In this document: in pieces, positions 33,396 to 44,976 of the stretch
How positions within the stretch are numbered: position 1 is the stretch's first letter
How the letters are laid out: each line of letters begins with the position of its first letter
Source: Leptasterias polaris
Lineage: Eukaryota > Echinodermata > Asteroidea > Forcipulatida > Asteriidae
Assembly (NCBI GenBank): GCA_037783415.1
Contig: JAZGTN010000047.1
Location: forward strand, 1,550,001-1,614,000
DNA length: 64,000 nucleotides
Reading direction: 5' to 3'
The notes under the pieces: model-generated
What the model was told of the DNA's origin: nothing
The model's input: only the letters and a program-made list of their open reading frames with translations
Databases searched by the model: none
Position numbers and translations under genes: made by a program

Positions 33396-33700
33396 TTAAA
33401 AGTGGTTTACAGAAATTTTGTAAAAGAAACTGAAATGTGGGACCTCAGTCAACAGACACATGTACTCAAAATCATAAATTTAATTAAGGTAATGTATATT
33501 TAATCTTTATGTTGTCAAGTGTAAAAGATGGGTTTCCACACACTTCAGAAAACATTAAATTTACTTTATTGCATCATTGTTAAAATTTGGTTTTACAACA
33601 ATTTTATCACCCAAAAATCTCTACAGTTTCGAATATATTTAATTTAGCCTCCATTTTGCCATTGTTTTTTTTTTATCTCTCAATAAACTTCCAGTTTTTA
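33396..33700 (+). repeat. Direct duplication, copy 2
   Basis: Second copy of 31518-31812, differing by small indels such as an extra ATTA and a longer T run. It follows the tRNA-like sequence, which is absent from copy 1. Confidence 0.85.
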
Positions 33701-34786
33701 ATTTCAGACTCTGAACACATCCATAAAACACACTGAATCACTTCACTAAAAGAAAACAAACATGGGGTTCTCACAGTAGGTGAATGATGCAAGTATGTTC
33801 CTTGGGAAATTAATTCCCTTTTTTTCGGCCGACAGGGAGCATCAATCTATTGGTAGTCGTCATGCTTCAGCGCACATTGAATGTCCCCAGGCAATGCCTG
33901 TGATCTGAAATACATCTGTCTGGGCTTTTTTATTATTCATACTAAAATCTTGTACAAACAAGAATACAACGAAAGGAACCTTCGCTCCCCATGAATTTTT
34001 GAAATCTGTAAAGAAATTTAGGGCTGGCGTAATATTTGTAAAGCACAGATTATTATTTACATGTAGGTTCTGAAAGGATTTTTGTAGTTGGAGGGATTTT
34101 GTTGTGTCATCATGCCACTGTCATGTGATTTATTTATATATCTTCATACACTCTGCAGGAGTAGCTCAAGTGTTGGTTTTATCAAATCAGTCTTATCATA
34201 ATTGTCAGACTTTACTTTAAAGCAGCTATTTCTAGTTTTTTACAAAGGTTTATGTTATCACATGGTTGAGACGTACTTGCCCTTTAAGCTTCCTCTGTCA
34301 CTAACTAGAGTTTTCCATCAGTCAGATTTCAGCACATCATTTCTTGGATCACCCTTAAAGTTCTACTCGACACTAAACCACTTGGTATACTTCAGCATTT
34401 TTAACAGTGCCACACCTGCCCTTTAAGCTCCTATTGGCATAAAAATACTAGAGACCCCAGCAGGAGAGATTTTTGCTCAGCGATCGGCGTGTATTTTTAA
34501 GCCGATAAAAATTCATGCATCCCGGTGTGTTACTGGATCCATGGCGAATTCAAACGGCAAACACTTAAACCATTAGGGTCCTGTCTGCGTTTCGCCCGGA
34601 GATACTCGCTGTATATATACGACCAAGTGGTTGATTTAAAGGGCAGGTTGGGGTAGAGGTTGTTATTGTTTTTGTTACCAGGTGGTCGCTTTTTTTTAAA
34701 GGTAGTGTTGTTGACTCGAGTCTTGGACTTGAGTTGGACTCAAGTCTGTGACATTGGTCAATCTCAATTAACCAAAATGTTGAATA
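33701..34786. other. No gene; possible TTAA element ends
   Basis: ACCTGCCCTTTAA near 34422 and TTAAAGGGCAGGTT near 34638 are inverted and may mark ends of neighbouring TTAA-type MITEs. Full elements could not be delimited. Confidence 0.35.
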
Positions 34787-34966
34787 ATCTACTAAAGTAC
34801 TAATCTACTAAAGTACTAATCTACTAAAGTACTAATCTACTAAAGTACTAATCTACTAAAGTACTAATCTACTAAAGTACTAATCTACTAAAGTACTAAT
34901 CTACTAAAGTACTAATCTACTAAAGTACTAATCTACTAAAGTACTAATCTACTAAAGTACTAGTCT
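34787..34966. repeat. 16-bp minisatellite, about 11 copies
   Basis: Perfect tandem copies of TAATCTACTAAAGTAC. Confidence 0.95.
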
Positions 34967-35079
34967 TCTTTGCAGCGACCTCATATTTTAGGCTACAATT
35001 TTTTCAAAATCTTCCTGGTGTTTCTGGGTTGGGGTGTACCCAAAAGGTTTCTCTAGTAGGCCCAGAATCATACTCTGTT

Positions 35080-35650
35080 GATTGTAGGCTAGCATCTAGT
35101 CCATCTATCAATAATTCAATACCACTGTGGATGATATTGAATGGTCACACAGTAGGAGGGTTGACTGTGTACTGTGTAGATGCATCCACCACAGAATATC
35201 ACATTGCAGGCTAACATCTAGTGCATCTTTCATTCATAGTGGGTGATATTGAATGGTCACACAGTAGGAGGGTTGACTGTGTACCGTGTAGATGCATTCA
35301 CCACATGATATCACATTGCAGGCTAACATCTAGTGCATCTATCATTCAATACCACTGTGGATGATATTGAATGGTCACACAGTAGGAGGGTTGACTGTGA
35401 ACCGTGTAGATGCATCCACCACATAATATCACATTGCAGGCTAACATCTTGTGCATCTATACTTCAATACCACTGTGGATGATATTGATTGGTCACACAG
35501 TAGGAGGATTGACTGTGTACTTCACCACACAATATATATAATCACAATGCAAGCTAGCATAATGCATTTACACATCTACATTATCTGTCAAAACCATGAT
35601 GTATGATATTGATTGGTCTGACATTAGGAGGGCCAATTATACAAGCATGT
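35080..35650. repeat. About 120-bp tandem repeat, four to five copies
   Basis: Unit contains GGCTAACATCTAGTGCATCT, GATGATATTGAATGGTCACAC and AGTAGGAGGGTTGACTGTG. Copies decay towards the right. Confidence 0.9.
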
Positions 35651-37754
35651 CAATGAATCATCACATCAATTTTCATGTATATTAATTTGTTATTGTATCT
35701 TTTTCTATGGCTGTTAATTAGATGTGAATGATTTATACGACCTTTAGCGAAAACCATACCTGCACATAAAAGACCCGGTACACAACTTATGTTTCAGTAT
35801 TTTTGTAATTCAGATCAGCAATAGCAGATTCCGGTCCTTAAATAACACATTTTTCCTCTGTTTTGTGCTTATATTCTCCTTGTACATGTAACCTAAAACA
35901 CAATCTAAACGATGCATAATGACATTTTGACCATCGATGTAATTGTAAGTGCACGATCCCAAAACATATGTTTGTCTTTTCTTGAGTAAACCAAACCCCA
36001 TTTACGCATTCATGTACATGACCGTCGTTTGACCGATCCCCGGCTTTCTCTTCTTGTAAAGGAGGACGCTTATATCAATTTCCTGTCGTGATGGATTGAG
36101 CGAAGGAAGGGAAGGTAGGGGAGGGGATAAGGAGGCAATTTGTCATCTTAAGGAAGGGATATTAGTGGATTAGCTTGACAGATAATCACTTCCTGTTAAT
36201 TTTCTATTAGGAAATTATTGGTAATTCCTTAATCCCATAGAGTGGATGGAAGAGTTGGACGCCTCTTTGTCATGAACTGTTTGACAAAGAAGTGACGCAT
36301 AGGCCCTAGAAAGACAATGAACCAGGTAACTGTAGATTTCTTCAATTCTTGGCAGTAAGGTTGAATTTATATACTGTTGATGTGAACGACTAGCAGCCTG
36401 TGCGTCAATTTGGTTGATGGTGCTGCATACTCAAAAGGAGCTGAGATGTTTCAGGAATGCTTAAAGGCCCTAAGAACAGGGGTAGTAATGTAGTTATTTA
36501 TTTATTTTATTACAAACCAAACAATCTTTGACACAATGATGACTCTTTAAAAACACATCTATAGAGTCTAAATGCAGGCCAGATTTTTATGGGCGTCGCC
36601 TTGGCGCCCCTTGAAATTTTCCAGCAGAAAGTAAGATTTCTCTCCTTTAAGTGCTCTTTATCAATTTACTTTATCTGTCCTTCAGAACAACGTATCAGGC
36701 TTGAAAATGCCCTTTAATTTTTTTTTTTACTTTTGATTGAAATGACTTTAAACAAAAAGTATAAAAGTATTCTTACAAATTACTTTAAAAAAGTAGCATC
36801 CTAACCCCTTACGTGTCATTATAACATTATATTTTAAATGTTTCTTGAAAACTAAAAGATGGGCACTATCTTTTCTTTTCAAAGATGTTGCCGCTTTAAA
36901 AAAAATCACGCCAAATGGAAAAATTTACGAACACAAAATTCTCCATATTCTTGACTGCATGCAATAAGAATTGCCTGGAGTAAACCTTAAAATTTAATAA
37001 ATGGTTCACAAGTTATAGAATGTTACAAATCTATAGGGTTGAAATAAAATATAAGTTCATGGTAAAATTCAAGCGAGTAAATTTGTCATCGCCAAATGTA
37101 AGGGGGATATATGGTTGTGTTTGCTTTTTGGTCAAATTACCTACACGTGTACGATTGTACACATAAGTTGAACACATTATGTTGAACGTTGAACACGATC
37201 CAACCTGTGTAGGCCTACAAATTGTAAAACAAATTGTGTTGCAAGTTGATTATTCATGTAGGGGGCTGAGACATAACAACTTATGATATCTGGACAGTGT
37301 TGTTAAAGGAGCTCTACCAGTGTGTATAAAGGAGGGGTAAAGAAATAGTCTCTAGCAGTGATCGGGGGGGGGGGGGGGGGGGGGGGAGGACTTTTTGCTC
37401 CGCCTTTTTTGTTTTTGCTTCACCTTTTTTGTTTTTGCTTGTTATAACAAGCCCAATTTTTGGCAAAGAGTGATCCCCCCCCAAAAAAAAAAACAAAAAA
37501 CTAAAAACAATGAACAAAACAATAATAATACATTTTTAAAATTACATTGAAAGCAATAATGATAAATGAATAAGTAAATACATAAAAATGTCCTACACTT
37601 CAGCACACTCTCATCCTCTTAGTACAGAATCCCCCCCCCCCCCCCTCAAAAAATCCCCTTTAGAAATTCTTGAGATTCACATAACACAATGAAGACACAA
37701 AGGAGGGCAGGCTTTGTATCAATTGTGTATCATCTTTTATTACCATGTCAAATT
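35651..37754. other. No gene; G and C tracts at the right
   Basis: Poly-G at 37364-37386 (23) and poly-C at 37631-37645 (15). Otherwise AT-rich unique-looking sequence; short open frames lack features. Confidence 0.45.
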
Positions 37755-38600
37755 GATTATTAGTTATATTAGTTTGGTTTATACCAACCAGTCAATGAAT
37801 GTATGAATGGAAATAAACAAACAAACAAGCAAATCATGCCACCATTGATCACCAATTGAAGCTTGTATTTATATATTTTGTGTTTGGAGAATGTTCTGTT
37901 GAATTGAATTATATTTTGAATGTAAAGTGAGTAATCCGAGAGTTTTAGAAATGTTCATTTTACTCTTCATAATGTTCAGCTGTCTCGCACTCCATCTTGT
38001 CGACACAACCGTCATCATCCATCCATGTATTGATTATTAGTTTGATTTATATTTGTTTGGTTTTACCAATCAGTCAATGAATGTATGAATGGAAATAAAA
38101 AAAAAAAAAAACAAACAAACAAACAAACCATGCCACCATTGATCACCAATTGAAGCTTGTAGTTGTACTTATATGTTTTGTGTGTGGAGAATGTTCTGTT
38201 GAGCTAAATAAGAATTTAAATTTTACTCTTTATAAATGATCGCCTGTCTGGCACTCCATCTTGTCGACACAACCATCTTTAAACAGGGGCAAGTCATCAT
38301 CCGTCCATGTATTGATTATTAGTTTGATTTATATTTGTTTGGTTTTACCAATCAGTCAATGAATGTATGAATGGAAATAAACAAACAAACAAATGAACAA
38401 ACAAACAACAAACAAACAAACAAACAAGCAAACCATGCCACCATTGATCACCAATTGAAGCTTGTATTTGTACTTAAAAATGTTGTGTGTGGAGAATGTT
38501 CTCTTGAGCTAAATTGAAATTACATTTTACTCTTCATAATGATCACCTGTCTCGCACTCCATCTTGTCGACACAACCAACTTTAAACAGAGGCAAGTCAT
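37755..38600. repeat. Three direct copies of about 290 bp with internal (CAAA)n
   Basis: Each copy has CAGTCAATGAATGTATGAATG, a variable (CAAA)n stretch, CCATGCCACCATTGATCACC and CACTCCATCTTGTCGACAC. Confidence 0.9.
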
Positions 38601-38711
38601 CCAGCCTTGATCCAACCGTCCATTCCTTAAAATAGAAATGATTCAGAGTCTCAAAGTAATATTTGTGGATCAAGCAGCAATAACTGATTCATAGAAACAC
38701 TCCAGGCAGGC

Positions 38712-39062
38712 TTAAAGGGTTTGTTCAACTATGGTTAGATTGAAAATATAATTGTTCACAGATTTGCACATAACTTACATGGTATAAAGATGGTCATGGT
38801 GGAAAACTTCCCTTGAAATAGTTTTGCTTGAAATGCCATAGTTTTTAGGAAATGAGTAAAACAATAGTCTTTATCCTGCAGGATAAATTCCGATGTTTGA
38901 AAAGAAGTTAAAACACATAAGGGGGTTTTTCACTGTTTTCTCATGACTCCGAAGACCGATTTAGCTTAAACTTTCACAGGTTTGTTATTTCATGTATATG
39001 TTGGGTCACATCAAGTTTGGATACAGGTCTTTGGCAATTACCAATGTTGTACACACCCTTTA
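38712..39062. mobile_element. TTAA-flanked MITE, subfamily C
   Basis: Ends TTAAAGGGTTTGTTCAAC and GTTGTACACACCCTTTAA. Interior contains CACATAACTTACATGG and a palindromic TATCCTGCAGGATA. Confidence 0.8.
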
Positions 39063-39419
39063 AAGGGACAGCTTTGCCTTCAGATTGGGCACTTTGTTTT
39101 GAAACGAATATGGTTGGAAAGACATTTTAAAAGTAATATAGTATAACAATTCACATAAATATCACTTGAATTTGTGTGGTTTTTGTGTGATTCCATGAAC
39201 ACGTCTGCTGTAAATGTTGTAGAACAAAATTTGTGACTCCATCTTGTGCACTGTATGTTCCACTGGATGTGTTTCAAAAGGCAAATATACGTAAATGTTG
39301 AATCACTTCTCACTTATCACACTGTTCGTGTTTTTGTGCCTGACCAACCATTGAAAATGATAAGGAGCAATTCTAAACAGCAAACTTTTGAGAGATTTGA
39401 AGGCAATGTGCCCCTTTAA
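39059..39419. mobile_element. TTAA-flanked MITE, subfamily D
   Basis: Ends TTAAAGGGACAGCTTTGCC and GGCAATGTGCCCCTTTAA. Only copy of this type seen in the window. It shares its left TTAA with the previous element. Confidence 0.7.
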
Positions 39420-39792
39420 AGGCACTGGACACGTTTGGTAATTACACAAAATATATATTGGCATAAAAACTTACTTGGTAACCAGAGCTGTTGATAGTAT
39501 AAAACATTGTGAAAAACGACTCCCTCTGAAGTAACGTAGTTTTTGAGAAAGGGGTAATTTCTCACTAAAATATTTGAATCTGAAAAAGACTTCAGGCCTG
39601 AAGCCTTTTTCAGGCATTTGAAAGCACACAAAATTGTGCAACAAGGGTGTTTTTTCTTTCATTATTTTCTTGCAACTTCGATGACCAATTTAGCACAAAT
39701 TTTAACCTGTTTGTTATTTTATGCATATGTTGGGATACACCAAGTGAGAATACTGGTCTTTGACAATTACCAAACGTGTCCAGTGCCTTTAA
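39416..39792. mobile_element. TTAA-flanked MITE, subfamily A
   Basis: Ends TTAAAGGCACTGGACACG and CGTGTCCAGTGCCTTTAA, perfect inverses. Palindromic GACTTCAGGCCTGAAG centre. Confidence 0.9.
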
Positions 39793-40150
39793 AGGGACTG
39801 TATACGTTTGGTAATCACTCTTAAAATTAATGGCAATAAAAACCTATTTGTTAGAAGCCTACAGCAGCTTTCGACAATACATGTATAAAGCATTTTGAGA
39901 AACATTTCACTTCAAAGTTTTGTGGGGATGTAATCATATCAGTTTTGATTCCCCAAAATTTGTTTCTGTCAGAAACGTTTCTCAGATTGTGTATTCCTTT
40001 AGGGAATACTCTTCCTGCGTGGACATATTCGCTCTGGTTTTTTTGCAATATCTCAAAAACTTGACCACGTTTTGAAGTGAAATTTTCACAGGTTTAGTTT
40101 TATTGTCTATATCTACATGTACATTTATATACATGTAGGATTAAAACCAT
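39789..40150. mobile_element. TTAA-flanked MITE, subfamily B, right end eroded
   Basis: Starts TTAAAGGGACTGTATACG and follows the subfamily B sequence to TTATTGTCTATATCTACATG, after which the match fades. Confidence 0.75.
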
Positions 40151-40849
40151 GAATATTTCAAATTCTACCAATACTCCATACTCTACCAAAAGTTTTAATT
40201 TCCAAATCAAACCAATTTATCCTTTCCTCCAAATCCCAATCAGCAAACAGGATCCGGTGATTCATGAAGTGTTGTGACAACGTCTGTTGGTACTTCGCCT
40301 TCATTGGTGTACCAATGATTAATGAGGTTTATTGAGCCAAGGACGGGACAATATTGTATGCGTAGATGACTTATCGGTACGATCTTAGTTTGCCAACGCT
40401 TTTGTGTCTAGCAGCTGCCGGACTATTGAGCGAGGTTTCTTGGGAAGTCCGACATCTTAACGTTGGCAAGGATGCTGGCGGAGAAATCCGGTATTGATGT
40501 TTAAAGGCAGCAGACATCATGAGTGACATCATCGATGACATCATGTCAAATGAATAATTATGACATTTCTCTTGGAAATTTGAGAATTGAAGTGAATATG
40601 TTCTTCCTTTTGCACTGGTAAAGACAACAGACATCAGAAATGCTTTGAATCGCTTTGTTAACCATGAGATAAAGCAGTCTTCCCTTTAAAAGGCTGTGTC
40701 GCACAACAAGGTACTTTCATAGGCAACCAATTCCATGCAGGCAGTCTCAAAGAAGCGAGAACTTTCACGAATTCAATTTTTACTTAATTCTCTGCGAGAC
40801 AGTAAGATGCTTTTGAAGAAATGCTTCTTGTGAAACCAAATGGATTTGG
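40151..40849. other. No gene; short palindromic GACATCATG cluster
   Basis: 40513-40545 has several GACATCATG/CATGATGTC-type blocks able to pair. The minus open frame at 40371-40634 is not recognised. Confidence 0.35.
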
Positions 40850-41080
40850 TTTGCGGTAACACCATGTGTATATCTACTTGCTGGGTAGATTTTGTTCTTT
40901 GAGAACTTGTCTTGCTATTTATTCTACTGCCGCGGAGTAGATTATTCGGAATTCAGGAGACTTCAAGAGACTTCTCAGTTCTGAAAAGAACTGTCCTGCT
41001 TATTAACTACTACCTGGGCGAAAGGTAGGAAATCGGCCGGGACTACTACTTTCGCTTAGTGGATCGAGGGGACTTCTCGT
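40850..41080. repeat. Copy of the Penelope-associated repeat
   Basis: Matches 14300-14520 closely (TTTGCGGTAACACCATG, TACTGCCGCGGAGTAG, ATCGGCCGGGACTACTAC). Confidence 0.75.
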
Positions 41081-41233
41081 TGTTTGGATACTAGCAGAGT
41101 TAGTTCCCTGTTGTGTTAAAAAATTGCTGCATGTGACAACTTGAAAAGGTCTCTCAAGGGAAACAAATATGTGATGTGAACGAACATCAAGTTTCATTTT
41201 CTGATTTAAAGTTTCTGTTTTTCTGTTTTTCAG

Positions 41234-41357
41234 AATCGGATGTTCCACAACCATCGTAGATGCAGTCAAATAAGAGTTGGTCGTTTTGACAGAATTCTGT
41301 GGAGCTGTGGATGCTGACAGGAGAAACCTCCCCAAGATTTTTGTCTCTCAACATAAG
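41234..41357 (+). other. Candidate exon with strong splice sites
   Basis: A long pyrimidine tract ending TTTCTGTTTTTCAG precedes it and the donor is ATAAG then GTAAGT. No single frame stays open through all 124 bases. An ATG near 41311 opens MLTGETSPRFLSLNI and runs to the donor, so it could be a start-codon exon with 5' UTR, or chance. Confidence 0.25.
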
Positions 41358-41394
41358 GTAAGTTTCTTAAACATAGTTATTTATTTTGAAGATC

Positions 41395-41535
41395 ATGGCT
41401 CAATTTCACAAGGCGCTAAAGTTCATCTTAAAAGATGTGTTGTCAATATTGCCATGGTGATTTGTGTTGTGACATCACACTTTGCTCAGCAATTAAGATT
41501 GATACACATCTTAAGGACAATCTTATAGCTCTTCC
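41395..41535. repeat. MITE related to the element at the right window edge
   Basis: GGCTCAATTTCACAAGGCGC and the inverted CTTAAGGACAATCTTATAGC pattern; similar GATTTCACAAAGAGCTAAG occurs at 63955-64000. Confidence 0.45.
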
Positions 41536-41624
41536 TAAAAATGTGCATTTTGTTAATCTACAAAACATTTACATATACATGTGTAATCAAAATCAGAAAT
41601 AAAATTTGAAACACAGTTCCCTAA

Positions 41625-41986
41625 GGCCAAGTAAAATAAAATACCAGTTGATCGTCCACGCCCGCATCCTTTTTTGAGGCCGCATCCTTTTTTTTTTCCT
41701 TTTCTTTTTTCGATTTTTCCTAAAAATAAAATTATAATAATTGTTTGTATTTGTAATCCACCCTTGACATATATATTTTAATTTTTGATGTAAACTTACC
41801 TCATGCAACAAATAGATATAAAGAAAGTTTGCGGTGATTTCAAACTGAAGAATTGGTGGCCTGTTTGAATTGAAATACTTGGCGGCCATCTTGGAAAAAA
41901 AATAAAAAAATAAAAATAAAAAGGCCCTCATCCTCCTCTTTTTGGAAAAATCAGGACGATCAACTGTTTTTTTTATTTATTTGGCC
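41625..41986 (-). mobile_element. PIF/Harbinger-like MITE, 362 bp
   Basis: Ends GGCCAAGTAAAAT and TTTATTTGGCC with TAA on each side. On the minus strand it contains an ATG at 41889 opening a 30-codon exon-like block ending at a consensus donor (CATGAG then GTAAGT). The copy at 48830-49190 has the same content inverted. Confidence 0.8.
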
Positions 41987-42031
41987 TAAACAAATTTAGA
42001 TACTTTTTTGGCAAATTAATTCAGATCTTTA

Positions 42032-42560
42032 CAGAGATGAGAAATTTCAAACTTTTATCTGAAATCAGAATTCATATTTATTTCTCTGTCTGTTGAAAAA
42101 GATTTATTTCTCTGTCTGTTAGAAAAAGATTTATTTCTCTGCCTGTTAGAAAATAACAGGATTTTAATTGATTCTGATTAAAGACATGCTCTTAAATTAG
42201 ATCCACTTTTCTGTCACAGTTCCCAAAAGTTCCTTGAAATCCAGAGGTTTATCAAAATGTTCAAATGCCATCATTTCAACATGTTTCCTAAGATCAGGGC
42301 CCAATTTCCTGCTTAGAACACAAAAAGTAGCTAAGCACAAGAAAAATATGCTAATACCAGAATTTGGTTACCAGCCAAAATACAATGTCACATGTACCAT
42401 CTGTAATTGGTATCCTGCTCATTTTTGCTTAGCAGGAAATTGGAAAGCAATTGACGTAAAGGCCGAAATGAATTTCCAATTAGTGGATAATAAAGTGAAT
42501 TGAATTCTATGAAATTAGGTTCTGGATCCATGTTTCAGACCTTCGATGACTCCCACTCAC
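42032..42560. mobile_element. CAGGGATGAGA-type element, interrupted copy
   Basis: CAGAGATGAGAAATTTC on the left and GATGACTCCCACTCACTG on the right match the ends of 48007-48285. It is split by a MITE at 42297-42523. A 30-bp unit (GATTTATTTCTCTGTCTG) is tripled at 42072-42150. Confidence 0.65.
42297..42523. mobile_element. GGGCCCAATTT family MITE nested in another element
   Basis: Starts GGGCCCAATTTCCTGC and ends near CTATGAAATTAGG. It interrupts the sequence CCTAAG..GGATCCATG that is continuous at 48229-48245. Confidence 0.65.
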
Positions 42561-42842
42561 TGTGCAAATCAACCTCTTCAAAATGCTTTAGTTTACGTTT
42601 CTATAAGACGGCATCTTAATTATGTACTGTCAATTAGTTTATACTGTACCTCAACGTCTCTCTCTCTCGAGACATCTTGCTCTAAATAAACTCTAGGTCT
42701 GGTCTGGGTCTCTGCAGCATTCAAACAAATCCCTGGGAAGACACTACAGACAATCTTAATTAAATATACAATAAAAACATGCCTTGGACTTCATTACAAG
42801 TCACAACATTTTGTGTTTGTGTTGCTGCATAGCTGAAACTCA

Positions 42843-42867
42843 CCCCCCCCCCCCCCCCCCCCCCCCC
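42843..42867. repeat. Poly-C tract, 25 bases
   Basis: Translates as poly-proline in an overlapping open frame that is not otherwise gene-like. Confidence 0.9.
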
Positions 42868-42911
42868 GATTCTGGAGAAAACAAATCCCTGAAAATAAAC
42901 CAATCTTTCTA

Positions 42912-43350
42912 TGTTCTGATGAACACATTTGAAAATCTCCCTGATTATGGAAACTTTGTCTCTATTATGTTGAATGTAATTCTAAATATCTCCCTGGTTG
43001 TTGTACAAAATCTTCCTGATTGCAAGATGCAAATGTTGACTGCTCATTACTGGGAGAGGGAGACTGGTGAAGACACTTTAAAAAAGATTTTGGGTTGTTC
43101 AACCCAAAATCATTTAAAATTTACCCAGTCAGTTTCCCTTGTGGTTTATTATTTGATATCTGATACATTTAAAAGAAAGGAAAATATGAATTCTACCTAG
43201 TTCCATGTTCTGATGAGCAAATTTGAAAATATCCACTGTTGATGGAAACTTTGTCTCTATAATTATGTTGTCAAATGTAATTCTAAATATGTCCCTGACT
43301 GCAAGATGCAAATGTTGGCAGCTCTGTTACTGTGAGAGAGAGACACACTT
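42912..43350. repeat. Direct duplication of about 150 bp
   Basis: 42912-43070 and 43205-43350 share ATGTTCTGATGA, GGAAACTTTGTCTCTAT, GTAATTCTAAATAT and GCAAGATGCAAATGTTG, about 290 bp apart. Confidence 0.75.
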
Positions 43351-43936
43351 AAAAAAAAAAAAAAAGGAAATATGACATCTCCCTATTTCTGTTTAAACTG
43401 ATGTTTTTGCAGTCGGACCATACAAATGTAAATTCTGTAACTTGCAGCTCAACCTCGGATTGCTTGTTTACTCAGCTTTTCAAACTCCCTGTGATGGAAC
43501 TAATAATTTGTAATATTGCCGACTTCTACATGTAATTGGCCGCTATCTGCATCAAATTCAGCAAGTTTCCCAGGAAGTATAACATGGCACCTGTTAAGCT
43601 ACATGTGTAAAAATTGTAAGTACTTTGACATTCAGAGATGTGTCTCCAATCTGAACTTGTGAGAGGAACGTTGCATTTTACAATTTCATACCGCACAAGT
43701 TAAATCTTTTTGGGGATTGAAGTGATTTCTCAATTTTTTTAAATTTTTTTAACGACAGAATAAAGGAAAAGCTTGGCGTCAGTGTTAAAAAGACAAGCAT
43801 TGCTTGACTCTTCCGGTCCAATGGGTTGTTTCAATTTGTTCAATTTAATTCAGCTTGTAATATACATGTAGATGACAAATTTGAATCGGAGAAATGCAGC
43901 GATGTGTGTTTTAGCATTGTACTGAGGATACAGTGC
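43351..43936. other. No supported gene
   Basis: Only a weak exon-like fragment (43411-43510) reading GPYKCKFCNLQLNLG after a TTTTTGCAG, described in the findings. Confidence 0.3.
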
Positions 43937-44310
43937 TTAAAAAGGGAAGGTGTTCGTTTGGTATCACTCTTAAAATTAATGGAAATACAAACTTACTTGG
44001 TTAGAAGTACAGCAGCTTTTGATAGTATAATGCATTTTGAGAAACATTTCTCTTCAAAGTAAGTTGGTTATGGAAAAAGATATCAGTTTTTGTGCCCCAA
44101 AAATTTGAATCTGAGAAACGTTACTGTCAGATACGTTTTTAGATTGTGTATTCCAATTACGGAATATTCTTACTGCTCTGGATTTTCAGTGACATCTCAA
44201 AAAACGCTACCACCTTTTGAAATGAAATTTTCACAGGTTAGTTTTATTGTATATATAGCTACATTTATATAGGATTAGAATAATCGAACCGTTCCTAAAA
44301 CCAAAGGATA
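43937..44310. mobile_element. TTAA-type MITE, subfamily B, diverged
   Basis: Starts at TTAA with AAAGGGAAGGTGTTCGTTTG and follows subfamily B to AACCAAAGGATAAAAACG; right TTAA lost. Confidence 0.65.
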
Positions 44311-44519
44311 AAAACGACAAAATAAACAAGTCAACCCTGGTAAAAAGAGCTCTGATAACAACGCTTCTGTTAGAAAGAGATAATTTGGCCTGTCCCAGTG
44401 ATCTTCCTTGTTATAGCGAAAGTTGACTGGATAGTATTAATTGAAACTGTTTGTATATTCCCCACAACTATTGCCTCCCTCAAGAATTTTGTATTATTTT
44501 GTTTATGAATACCAATCCT

Positions 44520-44789
44520 ATACAGCAATCCTTCACCGATCTTGAACTCTTGGTGGCAGCAGACATGCCTCCATTACTGCGGTGTACCTGGGTGGTACTG
44601 CGCTGTTTAGCGACTGGTATAAGGTTTGGGCTACACGGCGATCATTTGATCAGTCACGGGTTATTGGACTTTTACTTTGCAAATCGCTTAAACCCGTCGC
44701 TAGGCAGCGCAGTACCACCCAGGTACCACCGCAATAATGGCGGTATCTGCTGCCACCAAGAGTTCAAGATTGGTGAAGGATTGCTGTAT
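44520..44789. mobile_element. 270-bp foldback element with about 85-bp arms
   Basis: Left arm ATACAGCAATCCTTCACC to GGTGGTACTGCGCTG; right arm is its reverse complement with few mismatches. TA flanks on both sides would fit a Tc1/mariner-type target. Confidence 0.85.
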
Positions 44790-44976
44790 TGTATGACAGA
44801 TAAAAAAAAAATTATTTATAGTGAAAATACTCATGCTTCTGGATTCTGCAGGGAATGGTTTTAAATTTTTAAAGATTGACTCCAGCTGTCTGTTAGACCA
44901 AAATGTTGAGAAAATAGAACTAGCCGTTGCAAACTACTTTACCAACCAAAAGTACCTACATTGTATGCTGGTATAC

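Noticed and set aside
42784..43200. 138-codon ORF with a proline run
   Set aside because: It spans a poly-C tract and one half of a DNA-level duplication whose other copy is not open.
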